Shown here piece by piece: positions 1-9,285 of a DNA stretch of 64,000 bases. Under the pieces are notes generated by a model. The model had not been told where the DNA came from and ran no database searches. It saw only the letters and a program-made list of their open reading frames with translations. Within the stretch, counting starts at the first letter, position 1, and each line of letters opens with the position of its first letter. Source of the stretch: Albibacillus kandeliae (GTDB lineage Bacteria > Pseudomonadota > Alphaproteobacteria > Rhodobacterales > Rhodobacteraceae); the NCBI RefSeq assembly GCF_003116585.1, contig NZ_QEHM01000003.1:172916-236915 (forward strand). The letters are read 5' to 3'. A program made the position numbers and the translations under genes.

Positions 1-1811
1 ATCTGCATCCATTCCTTGACGAGGTCGGGGTTCATCGGCCCCTGCAGACCCAGCATCAGGTAGATCTTGAGCGCTTCGTACAGCAGCTCAGGGTTCTGCA
101 TGTTGGCGGTCATCTGCTCTTCCAGCCGCAAGAGCAGCCGGGGCAGGAACCGCTGGTTCAGCGCCGCGCGGTAGGTCTGCGCCGCCTGCGTGCCGATGAC
201 CTCGCCCTGGTAGAGACCATAGCGCACCCGCAGTTCCGGGTCCGGATCGTTCAGCACCGGGTTGGTCGGCATGTCGCGCAACTCGTTCAGCGCGGCGACC
301 ACGGGCGGCAGATCGGTATCGCCGACCGGGCTGGGCGGCAGGGTCGTCGCCGCCTGCTGGTAGGCGCCCACGCGCTGTTCGGCCTCGCTGATCAGGTCGG
401 AGTTGCCAAGGTAGCTGCGCACCCAGAGCGCGCCCATCGCCACGGCGATCAGCACGGTCGCCGCAACGGCGACCCGCTGGGTCCAGCGATACCGGCGTTC
501 GACCTTGTCGTCGGCCGAGACCAGCCCCGCCTCGTTGAAGATCACGGTTTCGAACAGGCGGGTCAGGAAGTACGAGCGCCCGCTGCCGTGGCCCGACCCG
601 ATGGCCTGACGGCCGATGCCGAAGGTCTGCGCCATGTTCAGCATCAGGCGGTCGATCGGCGTGCCTTCCTGCGTCCCGGAGGTGAAGTAGACGCCGCGCA
701 GCATGTGGCGGCTTTCATACCGGTTGTCCTGGAACACCTCGTTCAGGAAATCCCGCGCCACGCCGCGCACCGAGGCCACCTGCGATGGGAAACCCGCCAC
801 CAGCGCCCGGCGCTGCTGGTCGGTCTCGCGCTGGAGCTTTTCCAGCGACTGCGCGTTGAGCTGCCCCAGCAGCTTGGCGAATTCCTCGTCAAAGGCCGAA
901 ACCGGCGGCTGTTCGGACTTGGCCTTTTCCAGCGGCAGGGTAAAGCCCCAGACCTGTTCACGGTCTTCCTTGCCGAGATCGTCGAAGAACTCGGTAAAGC
1001 CTGCGATCAGGTCGGCCTTGGTGAACAGCACGTAGACCGGAAAACGGACGCCCAGCTTCTCGCGCAGCTCGTTCAGGCGGCGGCGCACGGCCTGGGCATG
1101 GGCCTTCTGCGTCATCTCGTCCTGCAGGGACAGGTCCGAGAGAGAGATGGCGATCATGGCGCCGTTGATCGGCTGGCGCTTGCGGTACTTCTTCAGCAGC
1201 CCGAGAAAGCCGATCCACGCCGCATTGTCCGCCTCGGCGTCGCTTTCCTGCGTGGTATAGCGCCCGGCGGTGTCGATCAGGACCGCCTCGTTGGTGAACC
1301 ACCAGTCGCAGTTGCGTGTCCCGCCCACGCCGCCGATCGCGGCCTTGCCGAGCTTGTCGGCCAGCGGGAACTGGAGGCCCGAGTTCACGATGGCCGTGGT
1401 CTTGCCCGCACCCGGCGGCCCGATCATCACGTACCACGGTAGTTCGTTCAGGCTCTTCTTGCCGTTCTTCGACTTGCGCAGCTCGGCAATGGCCGTCTTG
1501 AACTTGCCGCGCAGCTCGCCGATTTCCTCCGAGACCATGTCGTCCTCGACGGTCTCGGTCGCCTCGGCGATCTCTTCGGTCATCTTCTTGGCCTTGCGGC
1601 GGCGCAGGAAGAAGATCAGCCCCATGATGAACAGGAACAGCACCGCGATGATCGCCATCGTCACGATGCGCGAGGTGATGCTGCCAAAGGGGCGCCATTC
1701 GTCGCTGCCGATGAACGGCGCAAAGAACCAGGTCGCGACGCAGAGCACCGCCCCGACGAAGAACAGGGCGAAATAGATCGACCGGAACCAACGAAGAACC
1801 ATCCGGATCAT
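1..1811 (-). CDS. tssM: TssM (IcmF-like) T6SS membrane-complex protein, 3' part missing
   Basis: Reading the minus strand from the ATG at 1811 gives an open frame to the window edge (603 codons, no stop), so the C-terminal part lies outside. The start overlaps the tssL stop as ATGA, which implies translational coupling. Two membrane segments occupy about residues 8-30 and 45-66. A P-loop (GPPGAGKTT) follows near residue 120, then a GTPase-like DTAGRY motif; a third membrane segment lies near residue 420. This order is the hallmark of TssM, the inner-membrane ATPase-like subunit that spans the periplasm with TssL (and TssJ where present). The family usually has about 1100-1200 residues, so roughly half is visible. 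Longer open frames overlapping this gene are shadows. Identification is secure. Confidence 0.95.
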   Translation of the reverse strand, partial: MIRMVLRWFRSIYFALFFVGAVLCVATWFFAPFIGSDEWRPFGSITSRIVTMAIIAVLFLFIMGLIFFLRRRKAKKMTEEIAEATETVEDDMVSEEIGELRGKFKTAIAELRKSKNGKKSLNELPWYVMIGPPGAGKTTAIVNSGLQFPLADKLGKAAIGGVGGTRNCDWWFTNEAVLIDTAGRYTTQESDAEADNAAWIGFLGLLKKYRKRQPINGAMIAISLSDLSLQDEMTQKAHAQAVRRRLNELREKLGVRFPVYVLFTKADLIAGFTEFFDDLGKEDREQVWGFTLPLEKAKSEQPPVSAFDEEFAKLLGQLNAQSLEKLQRETDQQRRALVAGFPSQVASVRGVARDFLNEVFQDNRYESRHMLRGVYFTSGTQEGTPIDRLMLNMAQTFGIGRQAIGSGHGSGRSYFLTRLFETVIFNEAGLVSADDKVERRYRWTQRVAVAATVLIAVAMGALWVRSYLGNSDLISEAEQRVGAYQQAATTLPPSPVGDTDLPPVVAALNELRDMPTNPVLNDPDPELRVRYGLYQGEVIGTQAAQTYRAALNQRFLPRLLLRLEEQMTANMQNPELLYEALKIYLMLGLQGPMNPDLVKEWMQ

Positions 1812-3235
1812 TGATCACTCTCCCGCACCAGCACTACCTCGATCCGCCGGTTCTTGGCCCGGCCTTCCTTTGTCGCGTTGTCCGCGATGGGTTCCTTGTC
1901 GGCCCGTCCCTCGGCCGAGAGGCGCGACGGATCGTCAAAGGCCTTGGCGATGCCCGCCATCACCGACTTGGCGCGGGCCAGCGACAGGGCCATGTTCGAC
2001 GGGAACCGCGCCGAGCGGATCGGCACGTTGTCGGAATGCCCGACGATGATCACCGGTCCCGGTTCGTCGTTCAGCGCCTCGGCGACCCGGCGCACCGGGT
2101 TCTCGAATGCGGCCTGCAGGTCATCCGAACCCGACCCGAACATGTTGGAGCCGGTCAGCCGGATGATCAGCGTGTTCCCCTTGCCAAAGACCTCGACGAT
2201 GCCGTCGTCGATCTCGGGCTGAAGGAACCCCTCGACCTTTCTCAGCTGATCCTGCGCCGTGGGCGCGGGCGGCGGCGGTGGCGGCGGCGGAGCCCGGCGC
2301 AGCAGTTGCGCCACCGGGCCGGTGTCGATGACCGAGAGCTGCCCCACAAGGCGCTCGGTCTGCTTGGAGAGCGCATAGGACAGCCCGAGGAATTCGAGCG
2401 TGAGCAGCGTCGCCGTCACGCCGAGCGCGATCCAGACGAGCCGCCAGGCCGAAAGCGCCTTGAACGGTTTCTTGAGGCCTTCCCAGTTGGGCGAGAGATC
2501 GTGTTCCAGCGGGCCGCGCTGGTTGCGGATGATCCGGGCCAGCGCGCCGCGGATCTGCAGGTGCTTTTCCGGTCCGCCCTGTTCGACGCGCAGACGGCCC
2601 TCGAACCCCAGCGACATGCACATATAGAGGAATTCAAGCATGTCGATGTTGTTGCCCGGCTCCTTCTCGAGCCGTGCCAGCAGGTCGTAGAAGCGGTCGC
2701 CGCCCACCGTCTCGCGGTGGAAGGTGCCGACCATGGATTGCAGGCCCCAGGACGATTGCCCGCCCCACGGCGTGTTCAGCACGACATCGTCCAGCGTGGC
2801 GCAGAGCGCGTAGCGCGCGACCTTGACGGTCTGCGCCGGAATCCCGGCCTGCAGCGCGCGGTTCTCGAACTCGCGCACCTCGCTCACCACCGACTGGCGC
2901 AGCTTGTCGGGGTCCATGTGCTGGGCCCGGTTGCGGATGCGCGAAATCAGCGAGAACAGCGGCGCCGCGCAGGCGGTCAGCTGGTTCATCCCGGTCATCG
3001 CCATCTGGGCCTGCGGCGCACCGCGCGACGCGGCCGGGCGCGGTGCGTTCGATTGCGGGACGCCATAGGCCGAGACCGATGGCTCGGGCGGATCAAGCGG
3101 ATCGGCAGGGGCCTGTGCCACGGCCTGGCTCGGCGCGGACATGGCGCCGCCGCCCCCGCGGCGTCCGCCGGGATTGGGCCGGATCACCGTCTTGTCGGTG
3201 TCATCTGGTTCCGCGAACGGGTCGTTGTCAGACAT
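1808..3235 (-). CDS. tssL: TssL (DotU/IcmH) with C-terminal OmpA-like peptidoglycan-binding domain
   Basis: This 475-aa protein is the inner-membrane partner of TssM. Residues 1-75 are a Gly/Pro-rich cytoplasmic tail (GGRRGGGGA). Residues 80-260 form the DotU helical domain, including the TPWGGQSSW stretch typical of the family. One transmembrane helix follows at about 265-290, then a run of prolines, and residues 340-470 are an OmpA-type domain containing GHSDNVP and NRRIEVVLV. TssL proteins with a fused OmpA domain anchor the secretion complex directly to the cell wall. That may matter here because no TssJ or separate TagL gene is seen. It sits between tssK and tssM, 15 bp from the former and overlapping the latter by 4 bp. 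Confidence 0.95.
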   Translation of the reverse strand: MSDNDPFAEPDDTDKTVIRPNPGGRRGGGGAMSAPSQAVAQAPADPLDPPEPSVSAYGVPQSNAPRPAASRGAPQAQMAMTGMNQLTACAAPLFSLISRIRNRAQHMDPDKLRQSVVSEVREFENRALQAGIPAQTVKVARYALCATLDDVVLNTPWGGQSSWGLQSMVGTFHRETVGGDRFYDLLARLEKEPGNNIDMLEFLYMCMSLGFEGRLRVEQGGPEKHLQIRGALARIIRNQRGPLEHDLSPNWEGLKKPFKALSAWRLVWIALGVTATLLTLEFLGLSYALSKQTERLVGQLSVIDTGPVAQLLRRAPPPPPPPPAPTAQDQLRKVEGFLQPEIDDGIVEVFGKGNTLIIRLTGSNMFGSGSDDLQAAFENPVRRVAEALNDEPGPVIIVGHSDNVPIRSARFPSNMALSLARAKSVMAGIAKAFDDPSRLSAEGRADKEPIADNATKEGRAKNRRIEVVLVRESDQ

Positions 3236-3250
3236 GGCTTCTTCCCATCC

Positions 3251-4591
3251 TTAGCTGTTGCGGATCGCCCACAGCTCCATCTTGAGCCCCGGGTACTGAC
3301 CCGAGACGTGCACGGCGATCCCGCCCGAGGTGGTCATCTTGCTCCAGTAGGGGCTGGCCGCGTCGAGTTCGAAATAGACCACACCCGAATGATAGGGGAT
3401 CTGCCGCGGCGCCACCGGCAGCGGGCGCAGCGTGATCCCAGGGAGGGCCGAGTTGACCAGCTGGCGGATCTCCTCGACCGGCCCGATCTTGCACTGGCCG
3501 GAAAAGTGGCGGCGGACGTCCTCGCTCGGGATATCGGCGTTCACCGCCAGCACAAAGCCCGCGTTGCCCAGCAGCTTGCGGTCGGCGATGATGCCGACGC
3601 TGATGCCGTACTTGCGCTCTTCCAGCTTGATCGGGATCGCGGTCTGTTCCAGCACCGAGCTGAGGTACTGGCGCAGCACCCGGATCACCGGGGCAAAGCA
3701 GATGCTGAGGTTGTCATGCTCGTAGGGCGGAAAGACCGGCGCCTCCTTGTCCTGCGACATGAACACCGAAAGCTCGCCCGCCAGCCCGACGCAGGTGCGG
3801 AAGAATTCCTCGGGGTGCAGGTTCTCGATCTGGGTCAGGTGCCGCACCACCGGCAGCATCCGGTTGACCACGGCCAGCAGCATGAAATCCTGCACCTCGG
3901 CGGCGCCGCGGGCACTGCCGCTCTCGGCCAGACGGCCAGACAGCGCGGTCATGCGGTGCTGGAGCAGCCCTTCGAGTTCGCGCAGGAACCCTTCCAGCGG
4001 GCGCGCAGCGCGGACGTCGAGGCACGAGGGCACAAAGGAGCTGTCGAGGATGATCTCCTTGTCCGAGCGCACCTCGATGATCCGGGCCACCGGGATCGCC
4101 AGCTTGTCGGCAAGGTCATCGACCTCAAGCGCGAACTGCAGGCGCATCTTGCCGACGCCCAGCACCACGGGCTTTTTCTGCTGGCCCATGGTGTCGGTCA
4201 CTTCGATCTCGGTCGGACGCAGGCGGCTTGCCGACATCTCGGCGCCTGACATGTCGACCTCGGTCGCACCCTGCCGCCGCTGAGGCACGGTCAGGTAGAC
4301 GATGCAGTCCTTGATCGTCGTCGGCACCTCCAGCGCGGGCGGGTGATCATCCGTCATCGGCACGCGGAAGACCGTGCCGTCATGGGTCAGGCCCGAGACG
4401 GATTTGAGTGCGAACTGGCCCACCTTGAGGACCTCGTCGTCGATCTCCATGGCGGTGACACCCCAGCCATAGGGCCGGATGCGGCGGGCAAGCCCGGCCA
4501 CCAGCGCCTCGGTGTACCGATCCGCCTGCTGGAAATGGTGGGGCTGCAGAAACAACCCCTCGGTCCAAAGCACCTTGCTGTCCCAGGACAC
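3251..4591 (-). CDS. tssK: TssK baseplate subunit
   Basis: A 446-aa cytoplasmic protein beginning MSWDSKVLWTEGLFLQPHHF, a near-diagnostic N-terminus for TssK (VasE/ImpJ). TssK trimers link the TssEFG baseplate wedges to the TssL/TssM membrane complex. Length matches the family norm of about 440-450. It lies between tagH and tssL with short gaps of 22 and 15 bp, so it is almost certainly co-transcribed with them. Nothing unusual is seen. Confidence 0.96.
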   Translation of the reverse strand: MSWDSKVLWTEGLFLQPHHFQQADRYTEALVAGLARRIRPYGWGVTAMEIDDEVLKVGQFALKSVSGLTHDGTVFRVPMTDDHPPALEVPTTIKDCIVYLTVPQRRQGATEVDMSGAEMSASRLRPTEIEVTDTMGQQKKPVVLGVGKMRLQFALEVDDLADKLAIPVARIIEVRSDKEIILDSSFVPSCLDVRAARPLEGFLRELEGLLQHRMTALSGRLAESGSARGAAEVQDFMLLAVVNRMLPVVRHLTQIENLHPEEFFRTCVGLAGELSVFMSQDKEAPVFPPYEHDNLSICFAPVIRVLRQYLSSVLEQTAIPIKLEERKYGISVGIIADRKLLGNAGFVLAVNADIPSEDVRRHFSGQCKIGPVEEIRQLVNSALPGITLRPLPVAPRQIPYHSGVVYFELDAASPYWSKMTTSGGIAVHVSGQYPGLKMELWAIRNS

Positions 4592-4613
4592 GTAGTTCTC
4601 CTTCCAATGGGGC

Positions 4614-6110
4614 CTAGCGTTTCAGCTTGTCGAGCTGCTCCTTGTAGGCCCTCGCAAATTCGCGGCTGAACAGGTCCTGAAAATCGTTCTCGGCCTGGTC
4701 GGAAATTTCCGCATAAATCTTCTCGTAGACTTCCCAATAGCGGGCCTTTTTGCCCTTAAGAAGGCTGCCGAACGCCCCGCTGACCTCAATCTTGCCTTCA
4801 AGTTCCTTGGGGTCGAGTTTTCGCAACACCCCCTTCAGGGCCGCCTCCATTCCCGTCACCATGGCGATCTCGTGCGCCTTGATGTCCTGCAACGCCTGTT
4901 CGGCGGCGGTTTCGGGGCTGAGGTAACCCTTGGTGGCAGGCTTGATCATCGCCTCGACCGCCTGTTCCGGGCTGATCGAGAACTTGAGCGGGTTGTTCCC
5001 GCCCGCGCTGATCATCGTCTGCTCGATGCGGAACTCGCTCTTGATCGAGGTGCGCGTCATCAGGATCTCGCGCAGGCCGGTGACCAGCGTCTTCATCACC
5101 CGGCCCATGCGCGCCATGGTGTTGGTCAGCTCGGCATCGTCGAATTTCAGGTCCTCCGCACCGGCACCATCGAGGAAGGCGCGGGCGAGGTCGGCCTGTG
5201 CCGGCGACACCGTCTGGGGCACGGCCGGCGCAGGCTGGCTCGCCGGGGGCGTGCTCGCGGCAGCAGGCGGTGGGGTCTCGGGCGCCGGTTGCGGGGCGGG
5301 CTCCTCGGCCGGAGCGGCAAGGAAATCGTCTTCCGGCGGGATCGACGGCGGTTCACGGCGCACCGGCTCGGCCGCGGGCGGCGGCGGGGCAGCCTTGGGC
5401 GGCTGCTGCGTCTCGCCGATCCCGTCCAGCAGGTCGTCCCAGTCGTCCGGGATCAGGTTCTGACCGCCGCCCGAGCTTTGCGGGCGGAATGCGTCATGCG
5501 CCGAGGGGTTGTGCGACGGCAGGCTGGCGCCCTCACCCTCGCGCCCGTCACTCGGCTTCTGGAAGAACGGGTCCTCGTCCTCGCCCAGCGGTGGCAGCAG
5601 GTCGTCGATCGGGTCGCTTGCCTTGAACTGCGAGGGGCCGACCGGCTTCTCGGGGCCCAGCAGGTTGTCGAGGAAATCGCCCTCGGGCCCGGCATCGTCC
5701 AGCAGGGCCAGCGGATCGGGCGCGCGGCTCGCGTCCCCGTGCGAGGCGGAGCCCATCGGCGCGGGGGCCAGCAGGTCGTCCATGTCGGGCACGGTGTTGC
5801 TGATCTCGACCACCAGCTCGTAAGAGCCCAGCGCCAGAACGTCGCCGTTGTTCAGCGGCGTCGGCGTCTTGCCCAGCGGGATCTTGGAATAGTTCAGGAA
5901 GGTGCCGTTGGTCGACAGGTCGACGATCACCACGTTGCCGTTGTGATCCTCGATGACGAAGTGGTTCTTGCTCAGCAGGCGGTCGGGGTCGGGCAGCACG
6001 AGGTCATTCGCCGGACCGCGTCCTACGGTCAGGCTGCCGCCCTGCATGCTTACGGGGCGGCCATTTCCGGGAACGGTCCCGGACGACTGAAACTTCAAAG
6101 TTACGGGCAT
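4614..6110 (-). CDS. tagH: TagH, FHA-domain T6SS accessory protein
   Basis: This 498-aa protein starts with a forkhead-associated domain (about residues 20-100; SLTVGRGPANDLVLPD, SKNHFVI, STNGTFLN), a phosphothreonine reader. A Pro/Asp-rich low-complexity linker covers residues 110-305. A helical C-terminal domain of about 190 residues is typical of T6SS TagH proteins. FHA proteins in T6SS act downstream of a Ser/Thr kinase that controls assembly; no kinase is visible here, but it could lie left of the window. The linker carries several short D-x-L-x-x-L-L type motifs (DPLALL, DFLDNLL, DPIDDLL, DDLLDGI) that resemble those in the giant sheath fusion at 9286-14424. It lies 10 bp after the PAAR gene. 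Confidence 0.92.
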   Translation of the reverse strand: MPVTLKFQSSGTVPGNGRPVSMQGGSLTVGRGPANDLVLPDPDRLLSKNHFVIEDHNGNVVIVDLSTNGTFLNYSKIPLGKTPTPLNNGDVLALGSYELVVEISNTVPDMDDLLAPAPMGSASHGDASRAPDPLALLDDAGPEGDFLDNLLGPEKPVGPSQFKASDPIDDLLPPLGEDEDPFFQKPSDGREGEGASLPSHNPSAHDAFRPQSSGGGQNLIPDDWDDLLDGIGETQQPPKAAPPPPAAEPVRREPPSIPPEDDFLAAPAEEPAPQPAPETPPPAAASTPPASQPAPAVPQTVSPAQADLARAFLDGAGAEDLKFDDAELTNTMARMGRVMKTLVTGLREILMTRTSIKSEFRIEQTMISAGGNNPLKFSISPEQAVEAMIKPATKGYLSPETAAEQALQDIKAHEIAMVTGMEAALKGVLRKLDPKELEGKIEVSGAFGSLLKGKKARYWEVYEKIYAEISDQAENDFQDLFSREFARAYKEQLDKLKR

Positions 6111-6120
6111 TGCGTGCGCG

Positions 6121-6432
6121 TCATCCTCCCGTCAGCACGGTGAATTCACCCAGTACGACCATGCCCCCACAGGCCGCGTTGTCCATGATCCGCGCCGCTG
6201 GCAAGGACGAGATCATGACGGTCATGGAGCCCTTGACGATGGGGTGCGGACCGGTGCCGCTGACGTGCTGGTCGGTCACCCGGGCCGCGGGCTTCTTGCC
6301 CACGAGAACGGTTGGCGCCCCCACCATGGCAATCGGCAGCGGCGCGCCCGGAGGCGGCACCGGCGGGGCCGGCGGCGGTGCTGGCACACAGCAGCCGCAC
6401 ATGTCGCCCAAGCGTGCTTGCGGCATTCCCAT
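6121..6432 (-). CDS. PAAR-domain spike-tip protein
   Basis: A 103-aa protein consisting of a PAAR domain alone. It opens with a Cys-rich start (GDMCGCC), then a proline stretch, then PAAR-type repeats (AARVTDQH, GTGPHPIVKGS, AARIMDNAACGG). PAAR proteins form a conical tip that binds Zn and caps VgrG. No toxin extension is present, so cargo would have to bind non-covalently or be carried by VgrG or Hcp. Its start overlaps the stop of the 202-aa gene upstream by 1 bp, placing it in the vgrG operon. Confidence 0.92.
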   Translation of the reverse strand: MGMPQARLGDMCGCCVPAPPPAPPVPPPGAPLPIAMVGAPTVLVGKKPAARVTDQHVSGTGPHPIVKGSMTVMISSLPAARIMDNAACGGMVVLGEFTVLTGG

Positions 6433-7040
6433 CAGACTTCTCCCTCGAGCTCTTTGGCGGGCTTCACATGGCCATTGCCGCCCCGGGCGATATCCACCGC
6501 CCGGTCGATCATAAGTTGTATCTGCGCATCAAACTTATCAGAGAGCATGTTGAGCGCCACCATATTCATAGCGTAGGCATGGAGTTCCGCGGCCCCGGCC
6601 GGAGCCGGATACTGGGCCAGGTCACCGGGCCCCAATGTGCCATCGGAATAGACCACCGCATTCGCACAATTGGTCGTATCATCATCGACATAGGCGTTGT
6701 CGAGGCTGTGCCGCGCCACGTCGCGGTTCTCGTCGGTCGGCTTGAACACCCAGGCCTCGGACGCGGTCAGCGGCTGGGGGTCTGCGGGCGACTTGGGACC
6801 GATGTAATCGCGCGCGGCAAGGCAGGCCCACCACACCCGCTCGCGCGGGGGTAGCAGCACGGCCATCACCAGCAGCAGGTCGAACCAGGCCTTCTTGGAC
6901 TCCAGTTCGGTCAGCACCTGTTCGGGCGCCGCGCTGGCGGGGGCCAGCAACGGGGTCTTGATCAGGATGTTCGCCTGCGACAGCAGCTTGGCTGCCGGCT
7001 CCTTGGGCAGCTTGACAAGACCTTTGAAACGTTCGCTCAT
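6432..7040 (-). CDS. Unrecognised protein between VgrG and PAAR; possible spike adaptor
   Basis: A 202-aa, soluble, mostly helical protein with no signal peptide. It contains the distinctive stretch RERVWWACLAARDYIGP around residues 67-83. I do not recognise the family with certainty; it may belong to the poorly characterised DUF6931 group, unverified. It lies 16 bp after vgrG and touches the PAAR gene. Genes in this position often encode adaptor chaperones that load cargo onto the spike (as DUF4123, DUF1795 and DUF2169 proteins do), and this is the inference I favour. No immunity-protein or toxin motif is seen. Confidence 0.6.
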   Translation of the reverse strand: MSERFKGLVKLPKEPAAKLLSQANILIKTPLLAPASAAPEQVLTELESKKAWFDLLLVMAVLLPPRERVWWACLAARDYIGPKSPADPQPLTASEAWVFKPTDENRDVARHSLDNAYVDDDTTNCANAVVYSDGTLGPGDLAQYPAPAGAAELHAYAMNMVALNMLSDKFDAQIQLMIDRAVDIARGGNGHVKPAKELEGEV

Positions 7041-7056
7041 CGTCCCTTCCCCCCTT

Positions 7057-9222
7057 CTAGTTAATCATGGTGATGCCGCCCTTCAGGGTCAGCATCCCGT
7101 CGCCCTTGACCGTGGTCATGGGCGATTTCACTTCTGCCATGGCCGTGCCCTGAACCTTGATCATCGTTCCTTTGACGGTCACGCCGGTCTGGTCGATCTT
7201 GATCGAGTTCGCCCCGACCTTCAGCTCGATCGACTGCATGGCCTCCATCGTGATCTTGCCCATCGAGACATCGACCGTCAGGTTGCCCATCGACACCGTG
7301 GTCTCGTGGTTGCCCTGGCTCACCTCGTTGGTGAAATTGCCCATGCTCACCTCGGTCGTATGGTCGCCCTGGGCAATCGTGGTCGAGTAGTTCTGCTGGA
7401 TCGTCTGGGTCTTGTCGGTCTCAATCTCGATGGTCTGGCTGCCGGTCTCGATCTTGAATTCCTCGTCGCCCTGCTGGATCGTCAGGTAGTGGCTGCCTTC
7501 CTGGATCGTGCGGGTCACGTGGTTGCGGATCACCTCGCTCAGGCTTCCGTCCTCGTCATGAGCTCCGGCATCCACCTCGTCCAGCCCGATGGTCAGCACC
7601 GACTTGTTCTTGATCAGGAACTGATGGTCCTTCTGCGCCTGAACGCGCATCTTCTCCTCGCCCATCTTATCATCGAACATCAGTTCGTTGTATTCCTGGT
7701 CGGCGTTGCCGCCCTTGGACGAATTGGTCCGGATCCCGAGTTCGGTGGCGTTGTCGGGATACTTGAAGGCCGGCTTGGTGTCTTCGTTCCACAGCATCCC
7801 GGTACAGATCGGCCGGTCCGGATTGCCTTCCTCGAACTGGATCACGACCTCCTGCCCGATCCGCGGGATCGCGACCATGCCCCAGCCCTTGCCGGACCAC
7901 GGCGTCGCCACACGGACCCAGCAGGAGGAGTTTTCGTCGTTGCTGCCTTCCCTGTCCCAATGGAACTGGACCTTGATGCGACCGTGTTCGTCCGTGTAGA
8001 TCTCCTCGCCCGACGGGCCGACCACGATGGCCGTGTGCAGACCCGCGATTTCGGGCCAAGTCGTCTCGAGAGGGGCGCGGTACTGGATCGCCTCGGGAAT
8101 GCATCCGAAGTAACAGCAGTAGTCCATCTTATCCATTTCTTCGGGATAAGTCAGGTCTTCGCGGTCACGGTCCTGCCGACCGGGGTCGATCCGCTGGGAC
8201 GACGACGGGCGGAAATAGTGCACCGCCTCGGTGATCAGGTACTTGCCGTTGTCGCCCTCGGGGGCTTCCGCCAGAGTGAACTTGAACCCGTTCGCCACCT
8301 CGCGGGCGGTGGTCACCCCGCGCTTGACCTGAAACGCGATCTCCTCGGCCTCCATCCGGACCTTCGACAGACGCTGCCCGCGTCCGGTGTCCTTCCGGTA
8401 GTGACCGGGGTAGTGATAGAGCTCGTAGCTCTTGTGGGAGTGCGAGCTGCTGGTCCCGGTCTGCTTGACCACCTTGAGATCGGCCTTGGGCGTCAGCATG
8501 TCGAAATCGTTGAGCGTGACCTTCCCCGAGATCACCGCCTCGGCGCTGGCCCAGTCGGTCAGCGTGTTCTCGACCTGGAACGATCGGCCACCGGTGCCGG
8601 TGTACTTCAGATTGGCAAGCCCCGGAATGTCGCTGTGCGATCCGCTGGCATCGTCGGCGAGGATCATCTTGTTCTTGGTGCCGGAGTTCGCGGAATTGTC
8701 GAAGTAATAGTAGATCCCCTCCTCTTCCATCAGGCGGCTGATGAAATCGAAGTCCGTCTCGCGGTACTGAACGCAGTAAACCCGGGTCTCGTAGGACGCG
8801 CTGAGTTTCTTGGTGTAATCGACAAAGCCGTGATCCGCGAAGATCTGCTCGATGATCTGTACCGCCGTCATTTCCTGGAAAATCCGGTTGTCCGAGGTTC
8901 GGGTCAGCATCCAGAGCCAGTGGCGGACCTTGGCGACGTAATGGAAATGAACGCCGGTCTCGGTCTTCTTCTGGCCGATGCATTCCACCGAGATGCAGAT
9001 ACCGTTGAAATACCGGTCGCCCGCTTCCTTGGTGATCAGCTTGACCGACATCTCCTGCCCGACCAGGTCCTTCAGCTTGATCGGGCCCTTGGTAACGAAC
9101 TCGACGGTCATATCGGTCAACCGGCTGAAATGTTCCCGGATGGTGGCACCGATCAGCCAGCGTTCTTCATCGCCCTTCAGCGCTTCAATCTTGCCTTTCA
9201 ACTCAATCTGCACATTGGCCAT
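7057..9222 (-). CDS. vgrG: VgrG spike protein
   Basis: A 721-aa trimeric spike protein equivalent to the phage gp27/gp5 complex. The gp27-like part covers about residues 1-380, including the motif EEGIYYYF. An OB-fold region follows, with the classic segments HGRIKVQFHWDREG, WVRVATPWSGKGWG and PRIGQEVVIQFEEGNPDRP. The C-terminus is a gp5-like beta-helix of short repeats (QTIEIE, TTIAQGDHTTEVSMGN) ending at GGITMIN. There is no extra effector domain, so it is a structural VgrG. I chose the ATG at 9222 because AAGGA lies 7 bases before it; an in-frame extension to 9267 lacks this signal. It precedes the 202-aa and PAAR genes. Confidence 0.96.
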   Translation of the reverse strand: MANVQIELKGKIEALKGDEERWLIGATIREHFSRLTDMTVEFVTKGPIKLKDLVGQEMSVKLITKEAGDRYFNGICISVECIGQKKTETGVHFHYVAKVRHWLWMLTRTSDNRIFQEMTAVQIIEQIFADHGFVDYTKKLSASYETRVYCVQYRETDFDFISRLMEEEGIYYYFDNSANSGTKNKMILADDASGSHSDIPGLANLKYTGTGGRSFQVENTLTDWASAEAVISGKVTLNDFDMLTPKADLKVVKQTGTSSSHSHKSYELYHYPGHYRKDTGRGQRLSKVRMEAEEIAFQVKRGVTTAREVANGFKFTLAEAPEGDNGKYLITEAVHYFRPSSSQRIDPGRQDRDREDLTYPEEMDKMDYCCYFGCIPEAIQYRAPLETTWPEIAGLHTAIVVGPSGEEIYTDEHGRIKVQFHWDREGSNDENSSCWVRVATPWSGKGWGMVAIPRIGQEVVIQFEEGNPDRPICTGMLWNEDTKPAFKYPDNATELGIRTNSSKGGNADQEYNELMFDDKMGEEKMRVQAQKDHQFLIKNKSVLTIGLDEVDAGAHDEDGSLSEVIRNHVTRTIQEGSHYLTIQQGDEEFKIETGSQTIEIETDKTQTIQQNYSTTIAQGDHTTEVSMGNFTNEVSQGNHETTVSMGNLTVDVSMGKITMEAMQSIELKVGANSIKIDQTGVTVKGTMIKVQGTAMAEVKSPMTTVKGDGMLTLKGGITMIN

Positions 9223-9285
9223 GGGCTGTCCTTTCAAATACGGGCTCAGGAGACACCTGCGGGGCAATCACTTCAATGAACTGCT

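Noticed and set aside
9223-9267. N-terminal extension of VgrG
   Set aside because: No ribosome site; the ATG at 9222 has AAGGA at the right distance and gives the usual VgrG start.
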